A stretch of DNA of 24,433 nucleotides from Thiobacillus sp. UBA2186 (lineage in GTDB: Bacteria; Pseudomonadota; Gammaproteobacteria; Burkholderiales; Thiobacillaceae), in the NCBI GenBank assembly GCA_002327405.1, contig DCVO01000099.1, positions 1 to 24,433 on the forward strand. Direction: 5' to 3'. The notes under the pieces are model-generated. The model did not search any database, was not told where the DNA came from, and worked only from the letters and a program-made list of their open reading frames with translations. Shown here in pieces: positions 1 through 6,887 of this stretch; position 1 is the stretch's first letter; each line of letters begins with the position of its first letter. The translations under genes and the position numbers were made by a program.

Positions 1-801
1 GGTGATCTTGGCTTCGTCGCGGTTGAAGGCAATGCCGGAAATGATGGCCTGTTCCATGTTTTCGTCTTCCTCGAAAGTAATCAGGGTGCCGTCGCCCTCC
101 TCTTCAAAGCTGGACAGCACGCGCAGTTTCACCTTGTATTTGCCGGCAAATTCCACTGAGCGGATTTGCAGCACCTTGGAGCCCAGGCTGGCCATTTCCA
201 GCATTTCCTCGAAAGTGACGGTTTTGAGACGTCTGGCTTCGGGCACGATGCGGGGGTCGGTGGTATAGACGCCGTCGACATCGGTATAGATCTGGCACTC
301 GTCAGCCTTCAAGGCTGCAGCCAATGCCACGCCGGTAGTGTCGGAGCCGCCGCGTCCAAGTGTGGTGATATTGCCGTCGCCGTCGATGCCCTGAAAACCC
401 GCCACGACAACGACACAGCCGTCATTCAAATCGGTACGCATATTGGTGTCGGGTATGCTCTCGATGCGGGCTTTGGTATAGGCGTTGTCGGTGCGGATGG
501 GGACCTGCCAGCCGGTATAGCTCCTGGCCTTGATGCCCAGGTCCTTGAGTGCCATGGAAAGCAGGGCAATGGTAACCTGTTCGCCGGTCGAGATCATGAC
601 ATCCAGCTCGCGCGGATCGGGCTGGGCCTGCATTTCCCTGGCCAGGGCAATGAGCCGGTTGGTTTCGCCGGACATGGCGGATACCACGACGACGACTTGG
701 TGCCCCTGGGCACGAAATTTTGCCACTCTTTGCGCAACATTGCGGATGCGGTCGACGCTGCCGACCGAGGTGCCGCCGTATTTCTGAACGATCAACGCCA
801 T
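1..801 (-). CDS. lysC: Aspartokinase (aspartate kinase), 3' end cut by window
   Basis: Phosphorylates aspartate in the first step of the lysine/threonine/methionine/diaminopimelate pathway, in the cytoplasm. The first 267 codons are visible, with no stop. They begin with the kinase motif KYGGTSVGS (from Lys7) and include FQGIDGDGNITTLGRGGSDTT-type residues, where the GRGGSDTT segment binds nucleotide, and the YTDVDGVYTTDPR segment. After the kinase domain, from about residue 249 (MEQAIISGIAFNRDEAKIT), the ACT regulatory region begins and runs off the window. This is the single-function class of about 400-410 residues typical of betaproteobacteria, not a fused homoserine dehydrogenase as far as can be seen. 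The ATG at 801 is chosen because KYGGTSV sits at the usual distance from it. rlmD lies 117 bases upstream on the same strand, so co-transcription is possible but not shown. Confidence 0.96.
   Translation of the reverse strand, partial: MALIVQKYGGTSVGSVDRIRNVAQRVAKFRAQGHQVVVVVSAMSGETNRLIALAREMQAQPDPRELDVMISTGEQVTIALLSMALKDLGIKARSYTGWQVPIRTDNAYTKARIESIPDTNMRTDLNDGCVVVVAGFQGIDGDGNITTLGRGGSDTTGVALAAALKADECQIYTDVDGVYTTDPRIVPEARRLKTVTFEEMLEMASLGSKVLQIRSVEFAGKYKVKLRVLSSFEEEGDGTLITFEEDENMEQAIISGIAFNRDEAKIT
55..72 (-). promoter_or_regulatory. Possible internal translation start inside lysC (beta-subunit start)
   Basis: In frame at Met249 of LysC, a GAGGAA Shine-Dalgarno-like run is followed by nine bases and then ATG GAA CAG. 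In alpha2beta2 aspartokinases such as those of Corynebacterium and Bacillus, a separate beta subunit (the ACT domains alone) starts at an equivalent in-frame codon near residue 250. The sequence shows the site. That it is used here is inference. Confidence 0.4.
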
Positions 802-918
802 TTGGAGTTTTGCGGGCGATAAAAAATGGCAATTCTACTGCAAATAGTGAATTTCCACGCTGCCAAGAAGCCTGGCTGAAAGCCGGAAAGGGTCGCCAGT
901 GGTCGCCGGCCCGCTGGC

Positions 919-2217
919 TTATGGCTGTTCGAACAAGGCGATGGACTCGACGTGCGCCGTGTGCGGGAACATGTTGGCGACCCCAGCCGCCTTGAGCTGG
1001 TAGCCTTTGACGTGGCACAGCACTTCCGCATCGCGCGCCAGCGTCGAGGGGTTGCAGGAGACATAGACGATGCGCTGAGGCGGTTTGTCTGCCGGCAGGG
1101 ATTTCACCAGCTCCATGGCACCGTCGCGTGGCGGGTCTATCAGCAGTTTGTCGAAACGGCCCAGATCGGCATATTTCTCCGGGGTCATTTCGAACAGGTT
1201 GTCGACGGCGTACTTGACGTTGTGCAGCTTATTCAGCCGGGCATTTTCCTCGGCGCGGCTGACCAGCGCCTTGCTGCCTTCGATGCCCACCACTTCCGCT
1301 CCGGAGCGTGCAATCGGCAGCGTGAAATTGCCCAGGCCGCAGAAGAAATCGGCGATGCGTTCGTGCGCCTGGGGGGCCAGCATGGTAACGGCGCGATGCA
1401 CCAGCGCGCGGTTGATGTGCGGATTGACCTGGGTGAACTCGGTGGGACGGAAAGGGTGAACGATGTTGAATTCCGGCAGGGTGTATTGCAGCAATGCGCC
1501 GTTTTCCGGATGGAACGGCACGGCGGTATCGGGCCCCTTGGGCTGCACCCAGATTTCCACGCCATGCCTGTCGGCGAAGACGCGCACGGTTTCCTTGTCG
1601 TCGTCGCTCCAGGGCGTGAGCAGGCGGAACACCAGCACGGTGGAGGTTTCTCCTATGGCCAGCTCGATCTGGGGGACACGGTCGGAGTTGGACAACTGCG
1701 GAATCAGTTCGCGCATGGGCATGAACAGCGCGGCGACATGCGGCGGCAGAACTTCGCAGGTGTGCATGTCTGCGATGAACCAGGATTTCTTTTCGTGGAA
1801 GCCAACCAGCGCGCCGCCTTTCTTGTCGACGCGCTTCACCGAAAAGCGCGCCCGGTGGCGATAAGCCCAGGAAGGTCCGTATAGCGCAGGCAGGATGATT
1901 TCCGGCCTGACCTTGCCGATGCGCTGGAGGTTTTCTTCCAGGATGCGCTGCTTGGCGGCGACTTGCGCGCTCACTTCCAGGTGCTGCAGCACGCAACCGC
2001 CGCAACGGCCGTAGTGCACGCATTTCGGCGTGGCGCGCTGGCTGCTGGATTTGAGGATGCGCACGGCGTTGGCGCTGTCGTACTTGGGATGCTTGCGGAA
2101 TACGGAAATCTCCGCGGTTTCTCCCGGCAGCGCGCCGTCTACGAAAGTGACCTTGCCGTCCACGCGACAGATGCCATGGCCCTCATGGTCGAGGGCATCG
2201 ATTTGAGCCACGGCCAT
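919..2217 (-). CDS. rlmD: 23S rRNA (uracil-1939-C5)-methyltransferase RlmD
   Basis: SAM-dependent m5U methyltransferase of 432 residues acting on 23S rRNA in the cytoplasm. An N-terminal TRAM-like RNA-binding domain (about 1-60) is followed by a 4Fe-4S cysteine set: Cys66, Cys72, Cys75 and Cys154. The C-terminal Rossmann domain has FTQVNPHINRALV, then DFFCGLGNFTLP (SAM-binding motif I), then IDPPRDGA, then YVSCNPSTLARD, where Cys388 is the expected nucleophile. Spacing matches E. coli RumA/RlmD closely (catalytic Cys389 there), which favours RlmD over RlmC or TrmA. The ATG at 2217 lies two bases after the stop of the upstream exonuclease gene, so translation is probably coupled. Confidence 0.93.
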   Translation of the reverse strand: MAVAQIDALDHEGHGICRVDGKVTFVDGALPGETAEISVFRKHPKYDSANAVRILKSSSQRATPKCVHYGRCGGCVLQHLEVSAQVAAKQRILEENLQRIGKVRPEIILPALYGPSWAYRHRARFSVKRVDKKGGALVGFHEKKSWFIADMHTCEVLPPHVAALFMPMRELIPQLSNSDRVPQIELAIGETSTVLVFRLLTPWSDDDKETVRVFADRHGVEIWVQPKGPDTAVPFHPENGALLQYTLPEFNIVHPFRPTEFTQVNPHINRALVHRAVTMLAPQAHERIADFFCGLGNFTLPIARSGAEVVGIEGSKALVSRAEENARLNKLHNVKYAVDNLFEMTPEKYADLGRFDKLLIDPPRDGAMELVKSLPADKPPQRIVYVSCNPSTLARDAEVLCHVKGYQLKAAGVANMFPHTAHVESIALFEQP

Positions 2218-2219
2218 GG

Positions 2220-2996
2220 CTACTCCTTCCAGGCGGCAAGGAAGGCCTGCCAGTGCCCGCCTTCCAGGGCTTGCAGCGCGGCGCGCACCTTGGCGGTCTC
2301 GCCGTGGTAGGCCTCGGTGGTGAGCGCCCCGCGCATGTGCTCGAAGCGCAGGTAAAGCAGGTGGGTGTTGACCACGTCGGTTTCGCAGTAGTCGCAGATG
2401 TCAGTGAGCTTGCCGGCCTGGAAGGCGTTCCAGACCTGGCTGCCGTCCATGCCCAGCTTGCCGGGGAAGCCGCACAGCCTGGCCAGCTCGTCCAGCGGCG
2501 CATTGGCGCGCGGCTGGTACATGGCGAGCACGTCCATCAGGTCGAGGTGACGGGTGTGGTAGCGGCTCAAGTAGTTGTTCCACTTGAATTCCTTGTCATC
2601 CTCGCCCCATTCCCAGTAGCGTTGCGCGGTGATGCCGTGCATCAGGCCGCGGTAGTGCAGCACCGGCAGGTCGAAGCCGCCGCCGTTCCAGGAAACCAGT
2701 TGCGGCGTGTACTTCTCGATGCCGTCGTAGAAGCGCTGGACGATGTCACGCTCGGACTCGCCGTCGCGTCCCAAGGTCCAGACACGGAACTGATCGCCGG
2801 TGCGCAGTGCGCAGGAAATCGCCACGATCCTGTGCAGATAATGCGGCAGGAAATCGCTGCCGCTGGTCTGGCGCCGCTGCAGCAAGGCCATTTCCGCAAT
2901 TTCGCCATCCGGAATGCCAGCCGGCAAGTCGTGCAGGCGCGCGAATCCGGCGGTGTCCGGGATGGTTTCGATGTCGAAGACGAGTAGGGGAGTCAC
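2220..2996 (-). CDS. Predicted 3'-5' exonuclease, PolB-like DEDDy family
   Basis: A 258-residue cytoplasmic protein with the DnaQ-fold exonuclease motifs of the PolB-like stand-alone family (DNA_pol_B_exo2). ExoI is FDIET with Asp8 and Glu10. ExoII is SWNGGGFDLPVL with Asp109. ExoIII is YCETD with Tyr203 and Asp207, so it is DEDDy type. All four predicted metal ligands are present and no polymerase domain follows, which is the normal size for this family. The likely role is 3'-5' nuclease activity on DNA or RNA; the substrate is unknown. The start is a GTG at 2996, six codons before the first motif, so a later start is unlikely. It ends two bases before rlmD, suggesting one transcript and a possible link to rRNA or repair functions, which is inference. 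Confidence 0.88.
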   Translation of the reverse strand: MTPLLVFDIETIPDTAGFARLHDLPAGIPDGEIAEMALLQRRQTSGSDFLPHYLHRIVAISCALRTGDQFRVWTLGRDGESERDIVQRFYDGIEKYTPQLVSWNGGGFDLPVLHYRGLMHGITAQRYWEWGEDDKEFKWNNYLSRYHTRHLDLMDVLAMYQPRANAPLDELARLCGFPGKLGMDGSQVWNAFQAGKLTDICDYCETDVVNTHLLYLRFEHMRGALTTEAYHGETAKVRAALQALEGGHWQAFLAAWKE

Positions 2997-3014
2997 GTTG
3001 GCGGGATATGCGGC

Positions 3015-3036
3015 CGGTAAAACAGCAATTTTACCG
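3015..3036. repeat. Perfect 8-bp inverted repeat between two minus-strand genes
   Basis: CGGTAAAA and TTTTACCG arms separated by six bases, lying 11 bases after the stop of the EAL-HDOD gene and 18 bases before the GTG of the exonuclease gene (both minus strand). No T-run follows the stem on either strand, so a classical intrinsic terminator is not supported. It could be an attenuator-like hairpin or a protein-binding palindrome. The structure is seen; its function is inference. Confidence 0.45.
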
Positions 3037-3047
3037 CGTTAGACCTG

Positions 3048-4316
3048 CTAAATCAGACGCGAGCCGATATCTTCGGCCGTGACTGCCGCTTCGACATGCG
3101 AAGCGGCGACGCTGTCCATGGAAACGCCCAGTTCACCGGACAGCTTGGACATGAGTTCGCTGTTTTGATGTTCGCAGGCGTGGGCAAGACGCAGCAGCCT
3201 GTTGATCGGCGTGTCCTGCCCGGCCAGGCTTTCATAAACCTGCCGCGGCAGGCCGATGCGCCGGTAGAGCTGGTTGACGGAAACGGAAAACGCGGCCGGG
3301 AAAGTGGAGAAGAGACCGGTCTCGAATGCTTCATCCGGCTCCGAGATGTCCGTGATGGAGCCGGCAAGCTTGCCCATCAACAGGGCGCGGCTCAAAGCCA
3401 CCTGCGTATAGAGACGGTTATCCGCCGTCACCGGCGTGCCGGCGAGTGCGGTCAGGATGGCGACGCGCCGGGAGCGTTTCCCGCCCATCTTGATCATGGC
3501 GTGGGCAGCGGAATCCGCTTCCGTGCTGAGGCCGCCGGCCATGGAATGGGCGATCCGCATCAACTGGGTTTCGAGAGAAGGGTTCAGTCGCACGAACTGG
3601 ATCAGGCTGGGCAGAGCCTGCCGCATTGCGACTGCGGCCAGTTCCAGGCGCAAATCATGGTCGGGCTTCGCATTCGGTTCGACGCGCGGCCCGGTGAAGT
3701 ATTCGCCCATGAACCAGGCGGAATCCGGCCAGCGCGAGAACTCGAACTCGCGGGTAATGTTTTGGATGATGATTTGCCCGCCTGGCAGTTTTTCCGGCTT
3801 GGCGCTGGCGGGGGTGCGCTGGAAGTGCCATATGTTTCGGGAAATGTCCGGCTCCGGCGCCTCCAGGCAGAAGCGCATCTCCGATGCGGCTAACAGCCGT
3901 CTGGCCTGGTCGGCCACCCTTGCGTCAACATCGTTCAATATCCATACGATGTTGGGGTGTGCAAGCTGGGGCAGCGCATCGGAAAACAGAACGTCATGGC
4001 TGATTTTCACGAACAATGGCTGGCCGCTGAGCAGGCCGTCCTGGGAGAGGGAATACAGGCCGGTCAGCAGCATGTCCTCGTTCATGCGCTTCAGTTCTTC
4101 CGAATGCGCGCTCGAGGTGTCCTGGCCGCGCAACACCAGTTCACGCGCCACGACCAGCCCCTTGTTGTCGAACATGGGTTCGAAGGACAGGAAGCGGTTG
4201 CGCAAATCCTCCTCGCGTACCGGGCTGGGTGCGTTTTCCCCGCCTACGTGGGTAACCACCCCGGAACTGAGGGCCTGCGTATCGACGCCGCCGCCTTTGC
4301 TGGATGAAGAAGCCAT
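3048..4316 (-). CDS. Degenerate EAL plus HDOD domain signalling protein
   Basis: A 422-residue cytoplasmic protein of the YuxH-like EAL-HDOD type. The N-terminal region (about 38-200) resembles an EAL phosphodiesterase domain, with ELVLRG at Glu59-Gly64 replacing the EAL motif. The metal-binding stretches expected further on are not recognisable: FVKIS replaces an F-x-N-x form and WILND replaces LEITE. Cyclic-di-GMP hydrolysis is therefore unlikely. The C-terminal half (about 215-420) is an HDOD domain, with the helix containing SLIQFVRLNPSLETQLMRIA and the later IKMGGKRSRRVAILTALAG pattern. HDOD domains act in signalling and metal-independent protein interaction. The start at 4316 fits the family length of about 400 residues; an ATG at 4355 is the alternative. 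The reading frame is open to 4679, but upstream sequence is antisense to pgl and is not credible. It is divergent from pgl. Confidence 0.82.
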   Translation of the reverse strand: MASSSSKGGGVDTQALSSGVVTHVGGENAPSPVREEDLRNRFLSFEPMFDNKGLVVARELVLRGQDTSSAHSEELKRMNEDMLLTGLYSLSQDGLLSGQPLFVKISHDVLFSDALPQLAHPNIVWILNDVDARVADQARRLLAASEMRFCLEAPEPDISRNIWHFQRTPASAKPEKLPGGQIIIQNITREFEFSRWPDSAWFMGEYFTGPRVEPNAKPDHDLRLELAAVAMRQALPSLIQFVRLNPSLETQLMRIAHSMAGGLSTEADSAAHAMIKMGGKRSRRVAILTALAGTPVTADNRLYTQVALSRALLMGKLAGSITDISEPDEAFETGLFSTFPAAFSVSVNQLYRRIGLPRQVYESLAGQDTPINRLLRLAHACEHQNSELMSKLSGELGVSMDSVAASHVEAAVTAEDIGSRLI

Positions 4317-4326
4317 TTCTGCCGGT

Positions 4327-4355
4327 TTGGGAATGTCTCTGTCAGCCGCTATCAT
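4327..4355 (+). promoter_or_regulatory. Probable sigma70 promoter for pgl operon
   Basis: TTGGGA at 4327-4332 and TATCAT at 4350-4355 are separated by exactly 17 bases, matching the -35 (4 of 6) and -10 (5 of 6) consensus. Transcription would start near 4362. That leaves only about 9 bases before the ATG at 4371 but about 24 bases before the ATG at 4386, which has GGAA six bases upstream. This supports 4386 as the pgl start. Confidence 0.5.
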
Positions 4356-4385
4356 GCCATTACCGGACAAATGTTGGAAACGATC

Positions 4386-5090
4386 ATGGGTTCTGACTGG
4401 CGGATTCACTCTGACCGCAATTCGCTGCTCAAGGCTGCGCTGGAAATCATCCGGCAGTGCGAAGCCGGCAGCGGCAGCAGTTTTTCCGTCGTTCTCGCAG
4501 GCGGCCAGACCCCGCTCGAGCTCTATCGCATGCTGGCGGGCGAATCCATGCAGTGGAACAAATGGCGCGTATATTTTGGCGACGAGCGCTGCCTGCCGCC
4601 TGAACATCCCGAGCGCAACAGTTTTCAGGCCATGCGCACCTTGCTGGATCATGTTCCCATCCCGGCCGCGCACATTCATGTGCCGCCGGCGGAACTTGGA
4701 CCGGCCGAGGCGGCCTCACGCTACAACGCCCAACTTTCGAACGCGGGCACATTCGACCTGGTCCTGCTGGGCTTGGGCGAGGATGGGCACACGGCCAGCC
4801 TGTTTCCGGGGCATGAGATTGGCGCGGAACGCGGGGCGGCGGATGTGCTGCCCGTATTCGGCGCACCCAAACCGCCGCCGGAGCGGATCAGCCTGTCCGC
4901 ACGCCGCTTGTCTCAGGCGCGAACCGTGCTGTTTCTGGTCACGGGGGCGGGAAAACGGGAAGCAGTCTTGCGCTGGCGGCGGGGCGAGAACATACCTGCC
5001 GGCCGGATTCACGCGCAACAGCGCGTAATCGTGCTTGCCGACGAGGCAGCCTGTCAGGCAGAGATACAAAACCAAGGAGACAATTCATGA
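4386..5090 (+). CDS. pgl: 6-phosphogluconolactonase
   Basis: Hydrolyses 6-phosphogluconolactone to 6-phosphogluconate in the oxidative pentose phosphate or Entner-Doudoroff route. 234 residues from the chosen ATG (239 from the ATG at 4371), the usual size for the NagB-fold Pgl/DevB family. Family motifs are present in order: VVLAGGQTP near the N terminus, YFGDERCLPPEHPERN, and LLGLGEDGHTASLFPG. The 4386 start is preferred because GGAA lies six bases upstream and because of the promoter geometry. zwf, often beside pgl, is not here. The stop overlaps the next gene's ATG by four bases (ATGA), so a cytosolic sugar-acid enzyme is translationally coupled to a secreted DUF4139 protein. Confidence 0.93.
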   Translation: MGSDWRIHSDRNSLLKAALEIIRQCEAGSGSSFSVVLAGGQTPLELYRMLAGESMQWNKWRVYFGDERCLPPEHPERNSFQAMRTLLDHVPIPAAHIHVPPAELGPAEAASRYNAQLSNAGTFDLVLLGLGEDGHTASLFPGHEIGAERGAADVLPVFGAPKPPPERISLSARRLSQARTVLFLVTGAGKREAVLRWRRGENIPAGRIHAQQRVIVLADEAACQAEIQNQGDNS

Positions 5091-6526
5091 GACCAAGCCC
5101 ATTTCTCGCATGCCTGGTTGCTGCCGGTTTCGTTTCCGCTGCGATGGCTGCGCCACAGAATGAGAAGCTCACCACGCGTGCCGACCAGCGCGAAGTTGCC
5201 GTCACCATCTACAACGAGAACCTGGCATTGGTGAAAGACGGCCGCAAGGTGAGGCTGGATCGGGGCGCCAACCAGCTTGCCTGGCGCGAAGTCTCCGCCC
5301 AGATGCGCCCGGAGACCGCGCTGCTGAGAAATATCTCCAATCCCGCCGGCTTGAGGCTCGTCGAGCAGAACTTCGACTTCGACCTGCTGACGCCGCAGAA
5401 GCTGCTGGAGAAATATGTCGGGCGCGAGGTCACGGTCATCAGCATCAACCCCGCTACCGGGGCCGAGAAACGCGAAGCCGCCACCGTACTCGCCAACAAT
5501 GGCGGCGTGGTGCTCAAGTTCGCCGACCGCATCGAGACCGGCGTGCCGGGACGGCTGGCATTCTCCGGCGTGCCCGACAACCTGCGCGACAAGCCCACGC
5601 TGGCCATTTCCTTGTCCAATGTCTCCGCGGGCGAGCAGAATCTGGAGCTTTCCTACCTTACCGGCGGATTGTCCTGGAAGGCCGATTACGTGGCGGAGCT
5701 GAACGACAAGGACGACCGTCTCGACATCAACGGCTGGGTCACGCTGAGCAACCGCAGCGGCACCGCTTATCCAGAAGCCAGGCTGCAACTGGTGGCAGGC
5801 GATGTCAACCTCGTCCAGGAAGAACTGGCACGAGGGCGTCCGGTGCCGCTCATGGCCAAGACCGCCATGGCGGAAGCCGCCGACATGAGCCAGGAAGCCC
5901 TGTTCGAATACCACCTCTATACGCTGGAGCGGCCCACCACCATCGCCGACAACCAGACCAAGCAGGTCGCACTGATGAGCGCGGCGGCTGTGCCGGTGAA
6001 GAAGGAACTGCTGCTCGAAGGGCAGAACTATTACTACTCGGGCCAATTTGGCGAACTCGGACAGAAATTGAAAGCGGGCGTGTTCGTCGAGTTCACCAAC
6101 AAGGGCGAAGGCCTCGGTATCCCTCTGCCCAAGGGTGTCGTGCGCGTGTACAAGAAGGACAGCAAGGGCAACGCCCAATTCATCGGCGAAGACCGCATCG
6201 ACCACACGCCGAAGAACGAAAGCGTGCGGCTGAAGCTGGGCGATGCCTTCGACGTGACCGCCGACCGCAAACAAACCGATTTCAAGAAACTGGCCGGAAC
6301 ATCGCGCTACAACTACGTGTTCGAAAGCGCCTACCAGATCACCATCAAGAATGCCAAGAGCGAGCCGGTGACAGTCAAGGTGGCCGAGCCCATGCCGGGC
6401 GACTGGCAGGTGCAGTCCGAATCCCATCCCCACGCCAAGGCTGCAGCCAATACCGCGGTGTGGAATATCGATGTGCCGGCGGAAGGCAAGGCCGTGCTGA
6501 CTTACCGCGTATTGGTGAGGTACTGA
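5087..6526 (+). CDS. Secreted DUF4139 domain protein
   Basis: 479 residues with a clear Sec signal peptide (positively charged start, hydrophobic 6-18, cleavage likely after the AMA at about residue 21). The mature part reads like DUF4139, with the typical LSYLTGGLSWKADYVAEL segment near residues 188-205, followed by WVTLSNRSGTAYPEARLQL. These proteins are beta-rich and of unknown molecular function, and are probably periplasmic or outer-membrane associated. The start is the ATG at 5087, with AAGGAG seven bases before it and a 4-base overlap with pgl. The stop is three bases before the next gene. No lipobox is present. Function cannot be assigned beyond the family. Confidence 0.85.
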   Translation: MRPSPFLACLVAAGFVSAAMAAPQNEKLTTRADQREVAVTIYNENLALVKDGRKVRLDRGANQLAWREVSAQMRPETALLRNISNPAGLRLVEQNFDFDLLTPQKLLEKYVGREVTVISINPATGAEKREAATVLANNGGVVLKFADRIETGVPGRLAFSGVPDNLRDKPTLAISLSNVSAGEQNLELSYLTGGLSWKADYVAELNDKDDRLDINGWVTLSNRSGTAYPEARLQLVAGDVNLVQEELARGRPVPLMAKTAMAEAADMSQEALFEYHLYTLERPTTIADNQTKQVALMSAAAVPVKKELLLEGQNYYYSGQFGELGQKLKAGVFVEFTNKGEGLGIPLPKGVVRVYKKDSKGNAQFIGEDRIDHTPKNESVRLKLGDAFDVTADRKQTDFKKLAGTSRYNYVFESAYQITIKNAKSEPVTVKVAEPMPGDWQVQSESHPHAKAAANTAVWNIDVPAEGKAVLTYRVLVRY

Positions 6527-6529
6527 CAG

Positions 6530-6874
6530 ATGCAGAAGCTGAGCAGGTCGCGCGATGCCTGGGATACGCCGGATTTCCGGGACGTCTTCAAGCAGGAGGC
6601 CGGACAGCTCGGCATGGCGGCACTCCCGTTGCAGCAGGGGCTGTCGAGAAGCAGCCATGTCAGCGGCGACAAATACGACGTGGTGGTGCTGAACGTTGCC
6701 GAGGAACCGCAGCGCATCCTGGTCAAGGCCGGCATCTTCTATCAGGGCATCATCGCCGGCTGCAGCTGTGCCGACGACCCTACGCCGGTGGACGAGCAGA
6801 CCGAGTATTGCGTACTTCAGTTCGGCATCGACAAGCGCACTGCCGAGGCGGAAATCACGCTGCTGGACGACTGA
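6530..6874 (+). CDS. Conserved hypothetical protein with CSC motif
   Basis: A 114-residue protein without signal peptide or membrane segment. It begins MQKLSRSRDAWDTPDFRDVF and ends in an acidic tail (ITLLDD). The middle holds a compact beta-rich core (DVVVLNVAEEPQRILVKAGI), followed by IIAGCSCADDPTP with a Cys-Ser-Cys pair near residues 78-80 and a third cysteine (YCVLQFGI). The paired cysteines suggest metal binding or redox, but no fold is recognised with confidence. It starts three bases after the DUF4139 stop with a GAGG stretch upstream, so it is the last gene of the pgl transcript. It converges on pgi, with stops 13 bases apart and no terminator hairpin seen between them. Confidence 0.75.
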   Translation: MQKLSRSRDAWDTPDFRDVFKQEAGQLGMAALPLQQGLSRSSHVSGDKYDVVVLNVAEEPQRILVKAGIFYQGIIAGCSCADDPTPVDEQTEYCVLQFGIDKRTAEAEITLLDD

Positions 6875-6887
6875 GGCCTGCGCGGCG

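Noticed and set aside
4317..4679. N-terminal extension of the EAL-HDOD gene to 4679
   Set aside because: It would overlap pgl on the opposite strand and has no domain similarity; MASSSSKGGG or MIAADRD gives normal family length.
5054..6658. 534-codon minus-strand open frame
   Set aside because: Antisense to the DUF4139 gene, with low-complexity His/Gly-rich composition typical of shadows.
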